Assembly: GCA_021234155.1 (NCBI GenBank)
Contig: JAJEKV010000059.1
Span: forward strand, 8,748,779-8,812,778
DNA length: 64,000 nucleotides
Origin: Isoetes taiwanensis
Taxonomy: Eukaryota; Streptophyta; Lycopodiopsida; Isoetales; Isoetaceae
Direction: 5' to 3'
This document shows positions 11,240 to 22,800 of the stretch, piece after piece. The stretch's first letter is position 1; every line of letters starts with the position of its first letter. A program made the position numbers and the translations under genes. Below the pieces are notes generated by a model, which saw only the letters and a list, made by a program, of their open reading frames with translations, was not told where the DNA came from and did not search any database.

Positions 11240-11830
11240 CAAACCGCGCGAAATGCCTCTGCGTCGCGAACGCAGAACCCTTTGGCGCGGGGTGACACGA
11301 GTCTCTTAATTTTTTGCTTATATTGCTCAATTTTTGTAATAAAAGATGTTAGAATGCTTAGAATTTGTTTAGAAATACAGTGTAACACTTAAAATTTGTT
11401 AAAAACATCAATAAGCAGTAAAGAATGGCCCACTCGGGTCACCCTGCGCCAATGGCCTTTGCGTCGCAAACGCAGACCCCTTTCGCGCGAGTTGACCCGA
11501 GTGACCCATATTTGTACTTTTACATATTAGTTTGATATAAGTTAGTAAATAGCTAGAACAAATGAAAATGCAAATCTAGCATTATTTTATTTCTTAAAAA
11601 GATGAAAAATTAGATGAGTTGACCCCTTTATTTCTTAAAAAGATGAAAAATTAGCTAAGTTGACCCTACTAGGGTCAATCTGCGCCAGAGGCCATCTATT
11701 GAGACGCAGGCATCATTGGCGCCAGACCCGAAATCATATGATTTCTAACTGAGTTGACCCCACTAGGGTCAACCCGTGCCAGAGGCCATCCAGTAGGATG
11801 CAGGCATCATTGGCACGTTGTGACCCAAGT
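11240..11830. repeat. Short GC-rich repeats with hairpins
   Basis: CTGCGTCGCGAACGCAG and TTGCGTCGCAAACGCAG lie at about 11259 and 11460, each in a block ending in ..GTGAC-CGAGT-type sequence. About 11660-11820 holds two copies of GTTGACCC-ACTAGGGTCAA..GCCAGAGGCCATC. They are palindromic and contrast with the AT-rich surroundings. Confidence 0.6.
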
Positions 11831-12350
11831 CACATGATTTCTAGCAAAAATTTTGCAAAATTGCTTAGGAAAAGTTCTTGACCCGAGTCATATGATTTTT
11901 TCTTGCAAAAATTTTGCAAAATTGCTTAGGAACGGTTCTTCACCCGAGTCGTATGATCTCTAGCAAACATTTTTTGATTTCTAGCAAAAATTTCGCAAAA
12001 TTGTGCGAAATTGCTTAGGAAAGGTTCTTGATTTCTAGCAAAAACATTTGCAAAATGGCTTAAGAAAGGTTCTCAAAATTGCTTAGGAAATGTTCTTAGT
12101 GCTTAGGAAAAGTTCTTAAAAGTGCTTCGGAAAGGTTCTTACTTTTAGCCATTTGCCATGCATCAGGAAAGGTTCTTAAAATTGCTTAGGAAAGGTTCTT
12201 AGTGCACATTTTAGCCATTTGCCATGCATAGGTTCTTAGTGCACATTTTAGCCATTTGCCATGCATTCTAACGTCTTGTAGTATTCCATTCTAAGTGCAC
12301 ATTTTAGCCATTTGCCATGCATTCTAATGTCTTGTAGTACTCTGTTCTAG
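11831..12350. repeat. Degenerate tandem array
   Basis: It alternates units AATTGCTTAGGAAAGGTTCTT and GTGCACATTTTAGCCATTTG; the second unit ends CCATGCATTCTAA. At least a dozen copies of the first core and four of the second are visible. Non-coding. Confidence 0.75.
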
Positions 12351-12509
12351 CTTTTCAATCTATTTGAACCTCATCTTAAAAAAATTCTCACAATAACGGA
12401 AATCGAACCTCCCACCCACAGGGATAAACCCCCCCGAAACCCCCCCGTGCCAACCACTGAGGGCGGGCATCGTTTATATTTGAATTATAATCTTTAATTA
12501 AATTTAAGC

Positions 12510-12961
12510 TTAACACAAACCATTAACACACAACTAACATTATTAACACAAACCATTGCATTTGACACATTTAAATTAAAATCCCCTTAAACCCCCTTTG
12601 ATTTGGGTGCATATTCACACTAGGGTTACTTTCGGCAACGAGTCATTTGATGGGCATATTTGCCCTTTATTCCAAGATCCGGACCGCACATAGCGATCCT
12701 CGCTTGTGGGTATGCATGTACAAGTTTTTGTATACTATATATTAAGATTTTCAAAATACTATAAGGTTTGAGAGAATGTACTTAGTGGTGTTATTTTTAT
12801 ACATATATTGTAATTTTTTTGAGGCTCTCGCTGCCCTACGTAACCCTCCGTGTGAATATGCACCCAAATCAAAGGGGGTTTAAGGGGGATTTTAATTTAA
12901 ATGTGTCAAATGCAATGGTTTGTGTTAATAATGTTAGTTGTGTGTTAATGGTTTGTGTTAA
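12510..12961. mobile_element. MITE-like element with 111-bp terminal inverted repeats
   Basis: 12510-12620 and 12850-12961 are inverted copies differing by one base of length in a C/G run. The outer ends are TTAACACAAACC and its complement. The ends include TTAA, which may be a TTAA target duplication or part of the repeat. The ~230-bp middle is non-coding. Length and structure fit a non-autonomous DNA transposon or foldback element. Confidence 0.8.
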
Positions 12962-13912
12962 CTAAAAAAATTTTTGGCCCCTTTGGGGCCTTAAGGATGG
13001 TGTAGGGGTGTAGATATAAACATTACCTAAGACTCTAACGATGGATCTTATTAAACTTGAGTGAAAGGTAGACTGATGTAAATTACTTTGTCGTTTTTTT
13101 TGTTCTCCTACACGAGAATACACCATGTCATTGTGCCTTATGGAATGGAATGTCATTGTGCCGAATAGAATGGAATGTCTTACGTTAACAATAATAAAGC
13201 AATTGCTTGTACAATACCCTCTGCAACTTGTTTCCTCATCAAAACCCTCTCTAGCTTGTCTCAAAGCAATAAATGTGCCAATATATTACCTGATTGCCCC
13301 AAAGCATTTCAACTTTTATTTTTCTGTAAAAGCTTTATTTTCCTGAAGATGAGCAATCTATTCCACCTTTATGAAGCAGAGCAATGTTTGATATGAAGCA
13401 GAGCAATGCTTGAATAAGCTGCATACCCGCAGAGCAAAGTATGTCTAAGATGTGCATACTTTAATGGCATATCTGAAGGAGATGAATGCTTGAATCTTGG
13501 ACAAACCGCATACCGCAAGCAAAATATATGTAAAATGTGCAATGTCATCCTGTTGGATAAATCTTCCAGAACTTGTGTTTGAAAGAGACTATGAATAAGA
13601 ACGTAACCACCAAGTTAATATGCTACAGAATAACTTGAATACCTGGAGCAAGGAGCATCTCCAGAAAGGCATGCCACCATAAATAAAACTTTATATGAGG
13701 AGTCACAAAGGCGTTTCGATCTTCTTTTGCTATGATCCTTACGGGCATGCAATTTGCAATGACACGCAGAACAAAACGAAAGAAACCATCATAAAGAAAT
13801 GATTACAGAAGTTATAGGAATTATAACAAGTCATATGAAAGAATTAATAGCAAATATTTGTCCGAGTCCCAAAAGGTTTGATAGCCGGGCTCCAAAGACC
13901 TAGAAAACATGT
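12962..13912. other. No gene seen; minor internal repeats
   Basis: It includes a short direct repeat GAAGCAGAGCAATG (about 13375 and 13396). Part of 13560-13900 may be further decayed - strand exon sequence of the ABCB relic, but I cannot align it convincingly. Confidence 0.4.
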
Positions 13913-14462
13913 TTAGAGTGCTTTTCTCACCGCAGATTTTGTAGGCATAGACAAATCTTTGAATTGATGATGTAGCCTGCTCTTACCCAAACTATTCCAG
14001 CTTTTGTCATATGCACGCTTAGACGGGCGATTTTCATACTGATAATGCTTTTCCATAGAAATACCCGATGCAAGAGCAATAATGGTGTAAATGTGGATAA
14101 AATCCACCAAGAATCCACCTATAAATTGAAATAAGTTCTCGCACAAATTCTCCCACCTTCACATTCACATAGTGTAGGGTTATAGTACGCACCGCGAAAC
14201 TTCATCCGCAATCTTAGATGGATCATCCGATATGTGCCTAGAGTATTGATGATTCTGCTCTGAATGATTGTCAGGATTGGAAATGCCAGCCCATTTATAA
14301 TAGCAGCCCCGTCCCAACAAGCATGAATAAAATATCACGAGTCAAAGAAATTTGAATAGCTTCTAATATGGAAGCCGCTTTTGCCTCCTCGATACCGCAT
14401 TGCTTTTTCCTCTCCTCCTTGTCTTCCACTTCAAGATGACTTTCCTCCGCACTAGATGCCAT
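13913..14462 (-). pseudogene. ABCB-type ABC transporter relic (N-terminus and first membrane domain)
   Basis: Reading - from ATG at 14462, a charged N-terminus (MASSAEESHLEVEDKEERKK) runs into ILFMLVGTG and, after a frameshift, AAIINGLAFPILTIIQSRIIN with LGTYR. This is the start of transmembrane domain 1 of plant ABCB (P-glycoprotein-like) exporters. After a gap, KVGEFVR followed by a shift to ENLFQFIGGFLVDFI matches the family's EKVG-F-Q-FIGGF-AF helix region. A Y-x-KAG motif near 14010 fits the next coupling segment. The QDAMGE part, both nucleotide-binding domains and the second membrane domain are missing. Several frameshifts show it is dead. Confidence 0.6.
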
Positions 14463-15879
14463 GATAATTATGCTAACAGATGGACATGGACCGCCGAAGA
14501 AGGAAGAACTTTGAACAAAGATGGATTATTTTAAATCCTAAAAGCTACACTAGGTTCGGAAAATAAGCCAATATAATATTTCAGGGTAGCCGCTTTGAGC
14601 TCAAACAGCTACTATATGCATGTATCTCGCCTCGTGACCAAGAACTTGATCAAGCAGATCCGCAGTTTCCATCAAACTTACATTGCCTTTCAAAGCAAGA
14701 AAACATGCAAGATTCTAAAAAGGATCAAAGGCTATTAGTTCTTACCAAAAACCGGAAGCGTGACCGAAAAAACGAAGAGACTTTGAAAATCGACACCAAA
14801 TCGACCATGATAGAAATGGATCAATCATAAGATTAATGCATGGAACTTCATAGGCATAGAGCTCCCCGATTATTACAGAAAGGTTCTGATGTATGAATAT
14901 GCTCCAGGAAACGGGTTCTACAAATGGTTCACGTTTGGTTTTTTTTTCATGAGAAAGGAGAAAAGGGCTTTCATTATAAGCCCTTGGATTTTTGAATTAA
15001 AAGAGGGCTTTCTTTGTAAGCCCTCCGATCTTAACCATTGGGGAGGATGAAACAAAAATTGTACAAATTGCATGCAAAAGCTTGGTGCACTCTAGATGTA
15101 CCGATTAGTATGCCTCGCGTAATACGCCCATGAAATCATATAAAAACCATGCCAAAAGCCGTATAAAATCATAAAAAAAACCTGTTATAATGCTAGATAT
15201 TAATGGCCAAGACCCTTAGAGTTAGAACCAAGATCCTTAAGCTAGATAGAGACAACATCCGCATTCATCTTAGCTTAGTTGTCGCCTTATCTTGCTAAGT
15301 GTCTTCTTGTCTACATATAGGTAGTATAATCAAACCTTTTTCTTAGAAACCCAAATAGTTGCCAAGGCCTTAGAAATTATTGTCACACGCTGGTATGATA
15401 CACCAACACACTTTATAGATGCACACCACCAAGTGTCTTCCGCCATGCCTTTGTATGTAGATAATTATCTAGAATTCATTCTATCTAGGTAATTTAGTCC
15501 AACGCACCAAGTACACCCGTAAAGTAAGTCTCCTTCTACCACCCCATAACAAGAAATATGTACCTTTATCGCTGTTTAATAAAGTGCCAAATGCCAAGTG
15601 GGTCATTTGAGGTAGAGTGGATGAAGGTATAAAAATAGGGTTGTAGAGTAAGTAGATGTAAATAATTGTTGTTGTGGTAGTATTAGTTGCCTTGTGCACT
15701 TAAGGCAAGAAAAATAGGTCGAGAACCTTCGCTGCATCCCTCGAGGCCTCGACAATCGAGCCACCCCGACAACATCAACGAAGTTGAAAGCGTAAGGCAA
15801 CCTTATGGAGGAAACTTCAGAAATCAAAGGCTTAAGATGGTGTAGAGGGAAAACCACCTGAGATGCCTGGAGAGGAGGA
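14463..15879. other. No gene seen
   Basis: 14950-15030 holds two similar AGGGCTTTC..TAAGCCCT stretches. The rest has no supported coding frame. 15700-15879 may be diverged 5' sequence of LTR-A copy 2, but the similarity is weak. Confidence 0.4.
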
Positions 15880-17041
15880 AGTTCTTCTAGAGCGTATTTT
15901 GGCATAGAATTTGGTAGATCATCCGGAAGTTATGGTTCCAGATGAGTTAGCATCTCATGTCTCTAGTAGAGCCATTCTAGAGCCCTTAGTTTAGATCTTG
16001 AACCCTAATCAATGAAACCTAACTGTAAGCTAGATGTATATGATTAGGTTTAAATGTTCTTTTCATTATTATCATGTCATGTGGATATGTGATGTTGGTT
16101 GTTCATGTTCGCTCCTCTTGTATTGGGAAGGGGGGTAGAGACCTAGCAGCCATTACGTAGTGATGCTCCTAGTGTAGACCCTTTAGTTCCTGTTAATATA
16201 CGGCCTGTGCACAAGAACCCACCTGGCTATGGGAACTATCGACTGACTGAACACTACATAACGAGGCTAATGGCTAAAAGGATGGGGGTCCCTGCTGAGC
16301 GCGGCTACTGGGGACCCATAGCAAGCTAGGCTTATGGCCGGTCACTTCGTGTGGGCCGGGCATGGGTCCGACACCCTCTGGATCAATGGTACCGCCCTGA
16401 TCCTCAGGAGTTGCAGGTGCCAACCTGGCTCCTGTTTTGGGGGGTTAAGACGGGGAAGAATCCTGTGTCGCCACGATTCTCTAGCTACCCTTGGATCCGC
16501 GAGACCCCGGGAAGGGGAGATGGAAACCTTCCTGCATGCAACCCGGAGTAGCCTCAAAGGGTCATACCTCGAGACTACGTCTTCGACAGGCTACAGTCAC
16601 GCCAGAGTCTGATCTAGTCAGTCTGCATAGTGTGCACAGGAGGGGCAGATAGAGTGGACTACCCTAGCCATTGTCTCTAGCCAGCCTGCCATTGTTATAA
16701 CTCGGTCTGCTCTATTTTGTGGCCTAGCTGTCAGTCTACCTCCCATGATTCTGAGCCCTGGGTAGGAGCTCTCACATTTTATGGCATATGTTTATCTCTA
16801 TTATATCTATGGATGTATGGATGTGCTACCCTTCGAGGTTGTTGCTAGTTCTGGCATTGTTTATGCTTCTGTTGTGATAGGAGCCCATAGGGGAAGGGCG
16901 CACAAGGCATATCCGGTCCCCTCCCACACTAGGGATATCCCGGAGTGCGATAGACTTAGGGTCAAGGCGGGTCAAGGACCGGATGGCAGATTTCTTACGG
17001 AGTGTACGGCCGGGCGCCGTATATTTATAGGGAGCGTCACA
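15880..17041 (+). mobile_element. LTR family A, copy 2 (5'-truncated or solo LTR)
   Basis: It matches 8095-9287 along its whole length, including the end GGGAGCGTCACA, with scattered substitutions and small deletions. The following sequence (AGATCAAAAC) is not a primer-binding site, so this is a solo or 3' LTR. It could be the 3' LTR of the element starting at about 7750, which would make that element about 9.3 kb with no gag-pol, but no target duplication was found. Frames inside it are not genes. Confidence 0.75.
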
Positions 17042-17639
17042 AGATCAAAACACTTTTTATTTCTTCTCAAATAGGCTCAATCAGCCATATTTTTGCTCTC
17101 CATCTCGATCTTGATTAATCAAGCTTTACAAGGTCGATATTTCCAAGTAGCATATAGAGCACATGAAGAGCTTAAAGGCTCAAATAGTGCGCTTTCACCA
17201 AAGATCACACAAAACAAAAAATTTCTAGTCGGGTTTGGTAGGTTTCAACTGTTGCTTTTGCCCAATTTGATTTTGTGACGAGCCTGGCGTGTTAGCAGAC
17301 ATGTATTGTGAGTGCTTCATCAATCTGTACGTTTGTAATCAATAACATTAATGAAGAGTTCTTTTGAATTAACCATTGCTTGGGGAAAATGCATACGCAA
17401 TATGTACGGAAGTTTGTACACACGAAGACATAAGTATGAAGGAGGAAGGGATTGAGCTTTTGGTGCAAAGCAAGAGACAAGTAATGAAAACATGAAAGAT
17501 ATGGAAAGGGAAAATGTTTTAATGCTAAAAAGATGGAACTGATGTATGTCTTAATACATATACACCTGTATGTATTAAGAGCTGCAAATTGGATCTTGAT
17601 TAAGTCAACAGTCTTGCTTAAGATTAATGGTCTGGTCTG

Positions 17640-18060
17640 TACTAGACCTAGGGTTTCTTTCTTTTTCTTTTTTAAATTACATGGAAATGAATTTTTTTTC
17701 TCCTTTTTTTCCTCCGTGTACGTGAAATACCCTATTTTGCGTACTCGAAAACAACTTCGGGTAATGAAAACAATGTGTTTCACACACGCAATTTTTTTGG
17801 TATTATAATTAGTGTAACGCAGATATGATTTTTTTTTTCTGCATATGCAAAATAGATTTTCTGGATGCATTTTATTTCCTTGTGTAGGCAAAATACACTG
17901 CTTTGTATACGCGAGAAAAACTTCGAACACATAAAATAATATTTTTCGCATACGCAAATTTTTTTTCTTTCCCTTTTTTTTTGTGTACACGACCCACAAT
18001 GTTCGTGTATGCGGAGTACAATCGCGTACACAAAACTGAAGTGTTCGCGTATGCAAAAAA
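17640..18060. repeat. Minisatellite with GCGTAYRCGAAA-type units
   Basis: Variants of TTCGCGTATGC, TTTGTATACGCG and TTTCGCATACGC recur every 40-60 bp among poly-T runs. A long - strand frame across the area is a composition artefact. 17042-17640 upstream shows no gene. Confidence 0.6.
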
Positions 18061-18299
18061 ATTTTCTGGCCAGTGAATGGAAGATACTTTTTTTACATCA
18101 AAAATATGTATTTTCCAACTTTATACGTCTAGAATTTAGTTTCATACATGTAAAACCTATCCCTGGATATATATGATGCATTTTGTAACTTTCAGTGGTC
18201 TACCGTTTTGGATAGAATTTCAGATAACTCAATCAACCTTTCTTCTAAAAAGATTCATCTTGAATAATCTAGTCATGCGCTTTATGAGGGAATCTATTG

Positions 18300-19196
18300 G
18301 GCCGCCGACAAAACCGCTCGCTGTGTATCTTTGTATCTCCGCTTGATTTTGTGAAGACTTACGATAATGTTAGTTGGACTGCATCTTTGTATGCTATGTT
18401 TGGGATTTAAGCAACAATTCATGTCAGATATTATGAAGTTGTATGTTTTTGCTCGGGCGACTGTTTGGTCCATGGTGAGCCAACAGAGGTTTTCTCATTT
18501 AGTCTTAGTATTCGCCAGGAATGCCCGTTAGCACTATTGCTCTTCATAATTGTTGCAGAGGCTTTGTCACACTTATTCTCTCAAGCAACAACAAAGGGGC
18601 TTCTCCATGGTCTCGTGATGGAGGATGGCACACAAGCGCTTTGCAATCAATATGCAAATGACATGTTTCTCTTCTTGTACCCTAGCTGCCCATGAAGAAG
18701 CGCAGACTTATAGCTTCCATTCGCACGGGTGCACATCGCCTCCGCATTGAAACAGGGCATTGGGCTCGGGAAGCACGAGAGCAAAGGCTTTGCCAAGCTG
18801 CTGCCACCTGTATTTCCATTGAGGATGAATGTCATGCCCTCCGTGTCTGCCTAACATTTGCCCATATCCGAGAGCGATATGTTCGACATTAGTGTCCGCC
18901 AGCCGCTGCATCGCTTATTACACGGGCGCCGTGGGTTTGTTGGGGTCATACCTCCAGAGGTTATGGATGCAATGCATTCTCATTTGTGTCCTACGATGGT
19001 ATTGAACTGTTTCTATACATTGTACGAATGTACAAAGATCCTTATTATCAAGCTATTTTTTCCTCGAAACTCTTCGGGGCGGGGTTTTTAATCATGTCGG
19101 GACACGCTTTGTCGCCCTCTTTTTGTTTGGGTCCCATAGGCCAATTGGTCTCCGCGGACGCAAAAATCTATTCTATTCTATTCTATTCTTTTGTTT
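18300..19196 (+). mobile_element. LINE relic with internal deletion and (TTCTA)n tail
   Basis: 18340-18690 encodes reverse transcriptase motifs: LDFVKTYDNVSW, IRQECPLALLLFIIVAEAL (for RQGCPLSPLLF) and QYANDMFLFL (for QYADDTFLFL, with the second catalytic Asp region altered to AND). It then jumps directly to RRLIASIRTGAHRLRIETG and a Cys/His region with IEDECHAL near the ORF2 C-terminus, so hundreds of codons are deleted. A 3' UTR hairpin (CTCGAAACTCTTCGGGGCGGG) and GGCCAATTGGTCTCCGCGGAC precede the (TTCTA)n tail. Confidence 0.75.
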
Positions 19197-19259
19197 ACCG
19201 ATACTAAGAACATAGAAGCCGCCAAATTGGTCTTAGATACATTTTATATATGTTCCGCG

Positions 19260-19786
19260 ACTACAAGGGATAGTCGACGTCCAACGACGCCGCGACGCCG
19301 GTTGAACGACGGTCGCCGCCGAACATCGACGGCATCGCCGTTCAACGACGATAACGCCGCTTCGACGCCGCTCAATGACGCTTCGTATCGACGTGGTCGG
19401 ATTGGCTCCGGGGTGGGCATGGTACCGCCGCTCGCCGGGTAGCTCGCGTCAAAACATCGCCGCCGAACGCCGCTGAACGACGCCTCACAGAGCCGACGCG
19501 GCACATCCGGCCAAGGGGCTTTGCCGACATGCCGCCAGCCGGGCACGCCACCGTGTTCTCGCCACGCCGACATGACGCCGCTTGAACGACGATAAAAAAA
19601 TTCGACGCGGACTGGGCCGCCTTCGCGGCTTGCTCGACATGCCAGTCGCAAACCGCTTACGCCGACATGACGCCGTTAAACGCCTGAATATTTTAACGGG
19701 GCAGCAGCTTTGCCGTAAGGCATCGTCCGTCTGCCACGCCATTGTCGCCAGAGCGCCACGTAAGCAAACGTCGCTTAACGACGTCA
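19260..19786. repeat. GC-rich cluster of CGACGCCG-TTAACGACG motifs
   Basis: Many degenerate copies of CGCCGCTTAACGACG and related 12-17-mers lie in an otherwise AT-rich window. The same motif family recurs at 24850-24965 and 26080-26460, in both orientations. Frames here are artefacts of the repeat. Confidence 0.65.
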
Positions 19787-19802
19787 TTTTTTTTTTTTTT
19801 GG

Positions 19803-19833
<31 letters not shown>
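19787..19833. repeat. Poly-T / GG / poly-A tract
   Basis: A run of 14 T, then GG, then 31 A, at the border between the GC-rich motif cluster and the 1.1-kb satellite array. It can fold on itself. It may be an insertion scar or an assembly-sensitive homopolymer. Confidence 0.8.
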
Positions 19834-19839
<6 letters not shown>

Positions 19840-19857
19840 CCGACGTTGTTTATCGCT

Positions 19858-22800
19858 TGGAATGCCAAAATTACCCTATGGACTAAGTTACACCTGTCAG
19901 TTTTGCAAAAACGACACACACCCGCCCTACATTGGGTAAGATTCAACGCCCACCTCCTAGGCCAATTGACTTCACGAGTGTGTTGACATAAGATAGTTTG
20001 GCGCTTCGAGAAGGGTGGCCTCGCCACAAACTTGGTCCCTAGGGCAATGTCGACGTTCGAGTCCATTGGCGAGCCGAATCACGGTTCCGGAGAGGGAAAG
20101 CTGCCCGTCTGGTCCGCTGTGGCCTTCTGGAGAGGACTTTTGGGGCAAGCCGCCTCGGTGGTTTTAGGGTCCGCGGTTCAAGGCCAACACCCCTACGCCA
20201 AGACACGCCAAGGTCCTAGTCGAATCCGACAAGATAGAGCCTCCAAACGTAAACCCTATGAGTTGCCGTGTTCTAGCAGGTTTGGCGCTTTGGGTGCCGA
20301 AGTTTGGTCTTTTGCACTTGGGACGGGGCCATCACATGCGCTTGAGAACGCCAAGCAAGGGGAACTGACGAATGGAGTTTGGACCTGCTCCTCCCGCCAG
20401 GCGCTAGAAGTCAAGGCCCACTTTTGCGAGCAAGACATTCAGAATTGTAATTAATGCATAATACGGACTTAAATTCTGATTTTTGTCACGAAGCCCAAAG
20501 TCATCGCCAACATACAGGCCAACTTTCAAAAATTTTGATAAGGTTTAGATCAAATAGTTTGCAAAGAGAACGGTCCCGGCAAAATCGTTGTTGGGCAAAC
20601 CGAAATGGGCACACTTGCTCAAGTCAAACAAGGCCAGACCTTGCAAGGCCTCCTCATTAGAGGGGAGAGTCCAACCCCAAGAGGCAAGCCCCAAAAGCTT
20701 CCCGAGGCAGTTTTCTCGGCAAAAGCCCACGGGGCGACGCTTAAAGACCACACTCCCGGATCTCTTGCCCGTGATCCGACCGCTGAATCCTTTTGTTCCG
20801 TGAACCCCGTCCGAAGGTCCAAAAATCCAACATCCGTCCGGGAGAACATATCAAACCGCTGCGCCCCGCGGGCGACAAAATAGAAACCAAAGTGTTTTGT
20901 CGTTCTGGACATTGCAGAGACTCAAATGCCGATCCGACTTCGCCACATCGTCCTAATGCCAAAATTACCCTAGGGACCAAGTTATACCTGGCTAATTTTG
21001 CAAAAGAAACAAACACTTACGCCCCTACATTGGTAAAGATTCAAAGCAACCCCACCCCTAGGCCAATTGACTACGAGTGTGTTGCACATGATATAGTTTG
21101 GCTTCTTCGAGAAGGGGTGGGCTTCTGCCACTAAACTTGGTCCCTAGGGCAATGTCGACGCTCCGAGTCCATTGGCGCAGAGATCACACGTTCCCGAGAG
21201 GGAAGTTGCCCGTCCGCCGCCAGGCCTTCGGGAGGGGAATTTTGGGGCAAGCCGCCTGGTGGTTTTAGGGTCCGTGGCATGCCAACAACACCCCTACATC
21301 AAGACACGACGCTAAGGTCCTAGTCAACCGACAAGGATAGAGCTCCAAACGAAACCCTATGAGCTGCCGGTTCTAGCAGTGGTTTGCGCTTTGGGTGCCG
21401 AAGTTTTGGTCTTTTGCACTTGGGACGTGGTCCGATCACATGCAGTGAGAACGCCTAAGGGGAACCGACGGAATGGAGTTTGGACCTGTATCTCCTCCCG
21501 CTGTGGCGCTAGGAAGTCAAGGGCCGCTTTTGCAAAGAGAAGACATTCAGAATTCGTAATTAATGCATAGTACGGACTTAAATTCTGATTTTTTGTCACT
21601 AGCTTCCTAAGTCATCGCCAACATACAGCCAACTTTCAAAAATTTTGGATAAGGTTTAGATCAAACAGTTTGCACTAGAACGGTCCGGCAGCAAAAACAA
21701 GCCGAGCTGGGCACACTTGCCCAAGTCAAACAAGGCCGACCTTGCAAGGCCTCCTCATTAGAGGGGAGAGTCCGAACCCGTGAGGCGAGCCCAAAAGCTT
21801 CCCCGAGGCAGCTTTTCCCCAAAAGCTTCACTCGAGGCAGATCCGACTGTTGAATCCTTTGTTCCAGAACCTGGTCCGAAGGTCCAAAAAATCCAACATC
21901 CGGCATATATCAAACTGCCCCCCGGGGGCGACATGCGAAAAACTAAAGTGTTTTGTCGCTCGACATTGTGGAGGCTCCACATCGTCCGAATGCCAAAATT
22001 ACCCTAGGGACCAAGATCATAGTGCCAAACACTTACCCCTACATTGAGATTCGACCGCTGGCCAATCGACTTTGTTCCAGAATACCGTCCGAGAAGGTCC
22101 AAAAATCCAACATCCGTCCGAGAACATATCAAACTTGCCCGAGAGGGGAAACGCGCCCGTCGCCGGCCTTCGAGAGGAATTTTGGGGGCAAGCTGGCGAT
22201 TTTAGGGTCCGTACAAGGGCCAACACCCCTCTACATCAAGACATCTAAACCAAAGGTCCTAGTCAACCGACAAGGATAGACCTCCAAACGTAGAAACCCT
22301 ATGAGCTGCCGTTCTAGCGTGGTTTGGCGCTTTTGGGTGCCGAAGTTTTGGTTTTGCACTTGGGACGGGCCGCATCACATGCGCTTGGAGAACGCCTAGG
22401 GAACCACGGAATGGAGTTTGGACCTCAGACTCCTCCCGGCTAGGCGCTTAGAACCAAGGCTTTATGAAAAGAAATTCGTAATTAATGGTACGGTACGGAC
22501 TTAAATTCTGATTTTTCGTCAGCTTCCTAAGTCATCGCCAACATACAGGCCAACTTTCAAAAAATTTGATAAGGTTTAGATCAAATGTTTGCACTAGAAC
22601 GAACGTCCAGCAATTGTTGGGCAAATGAGCTGGCACACTTGCCTGTCAAACAAGGCCGTGGCAAGGCCTTATTAGAGGGGAGAGTCCAACCCGTGGAGGC
22701 GAAGCCCCAAAGCTTCCCGGTTCCTTTCCGGGCAATGGGGCGACGCGAAGACCACACTCCATTAAGCCCTCGATCCCACCGCTGAATCCTTTGTTCCGAA

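Noticed and set aside
11831-12350. CRISPR-like alternation of repeats and spacers
   Set aside because: The spacers are themselves repeats and the organism is a plant; it is a degenerate tandem array.
7750-17041. One complete 9.3-kb LTR-A element spanning both LTR copies
   Set aside because: Orientation and primer site fit, but no target duplication, polypurine tract or gag-pol was found and the second LTR is 5'-truncated. It is kept only as a possibility.
17292-18056. 254-codon - strand open frame
   Set aside because: It lies over poly-T and GCGTATACG minisatellite, is low complexity and has no recognisable domain.
20032-20454. 140-codon and similar frames inside the 1.1-kb satellite
   Set aside because: Frames are not conserved between satellite units, which differ by many small gaps.
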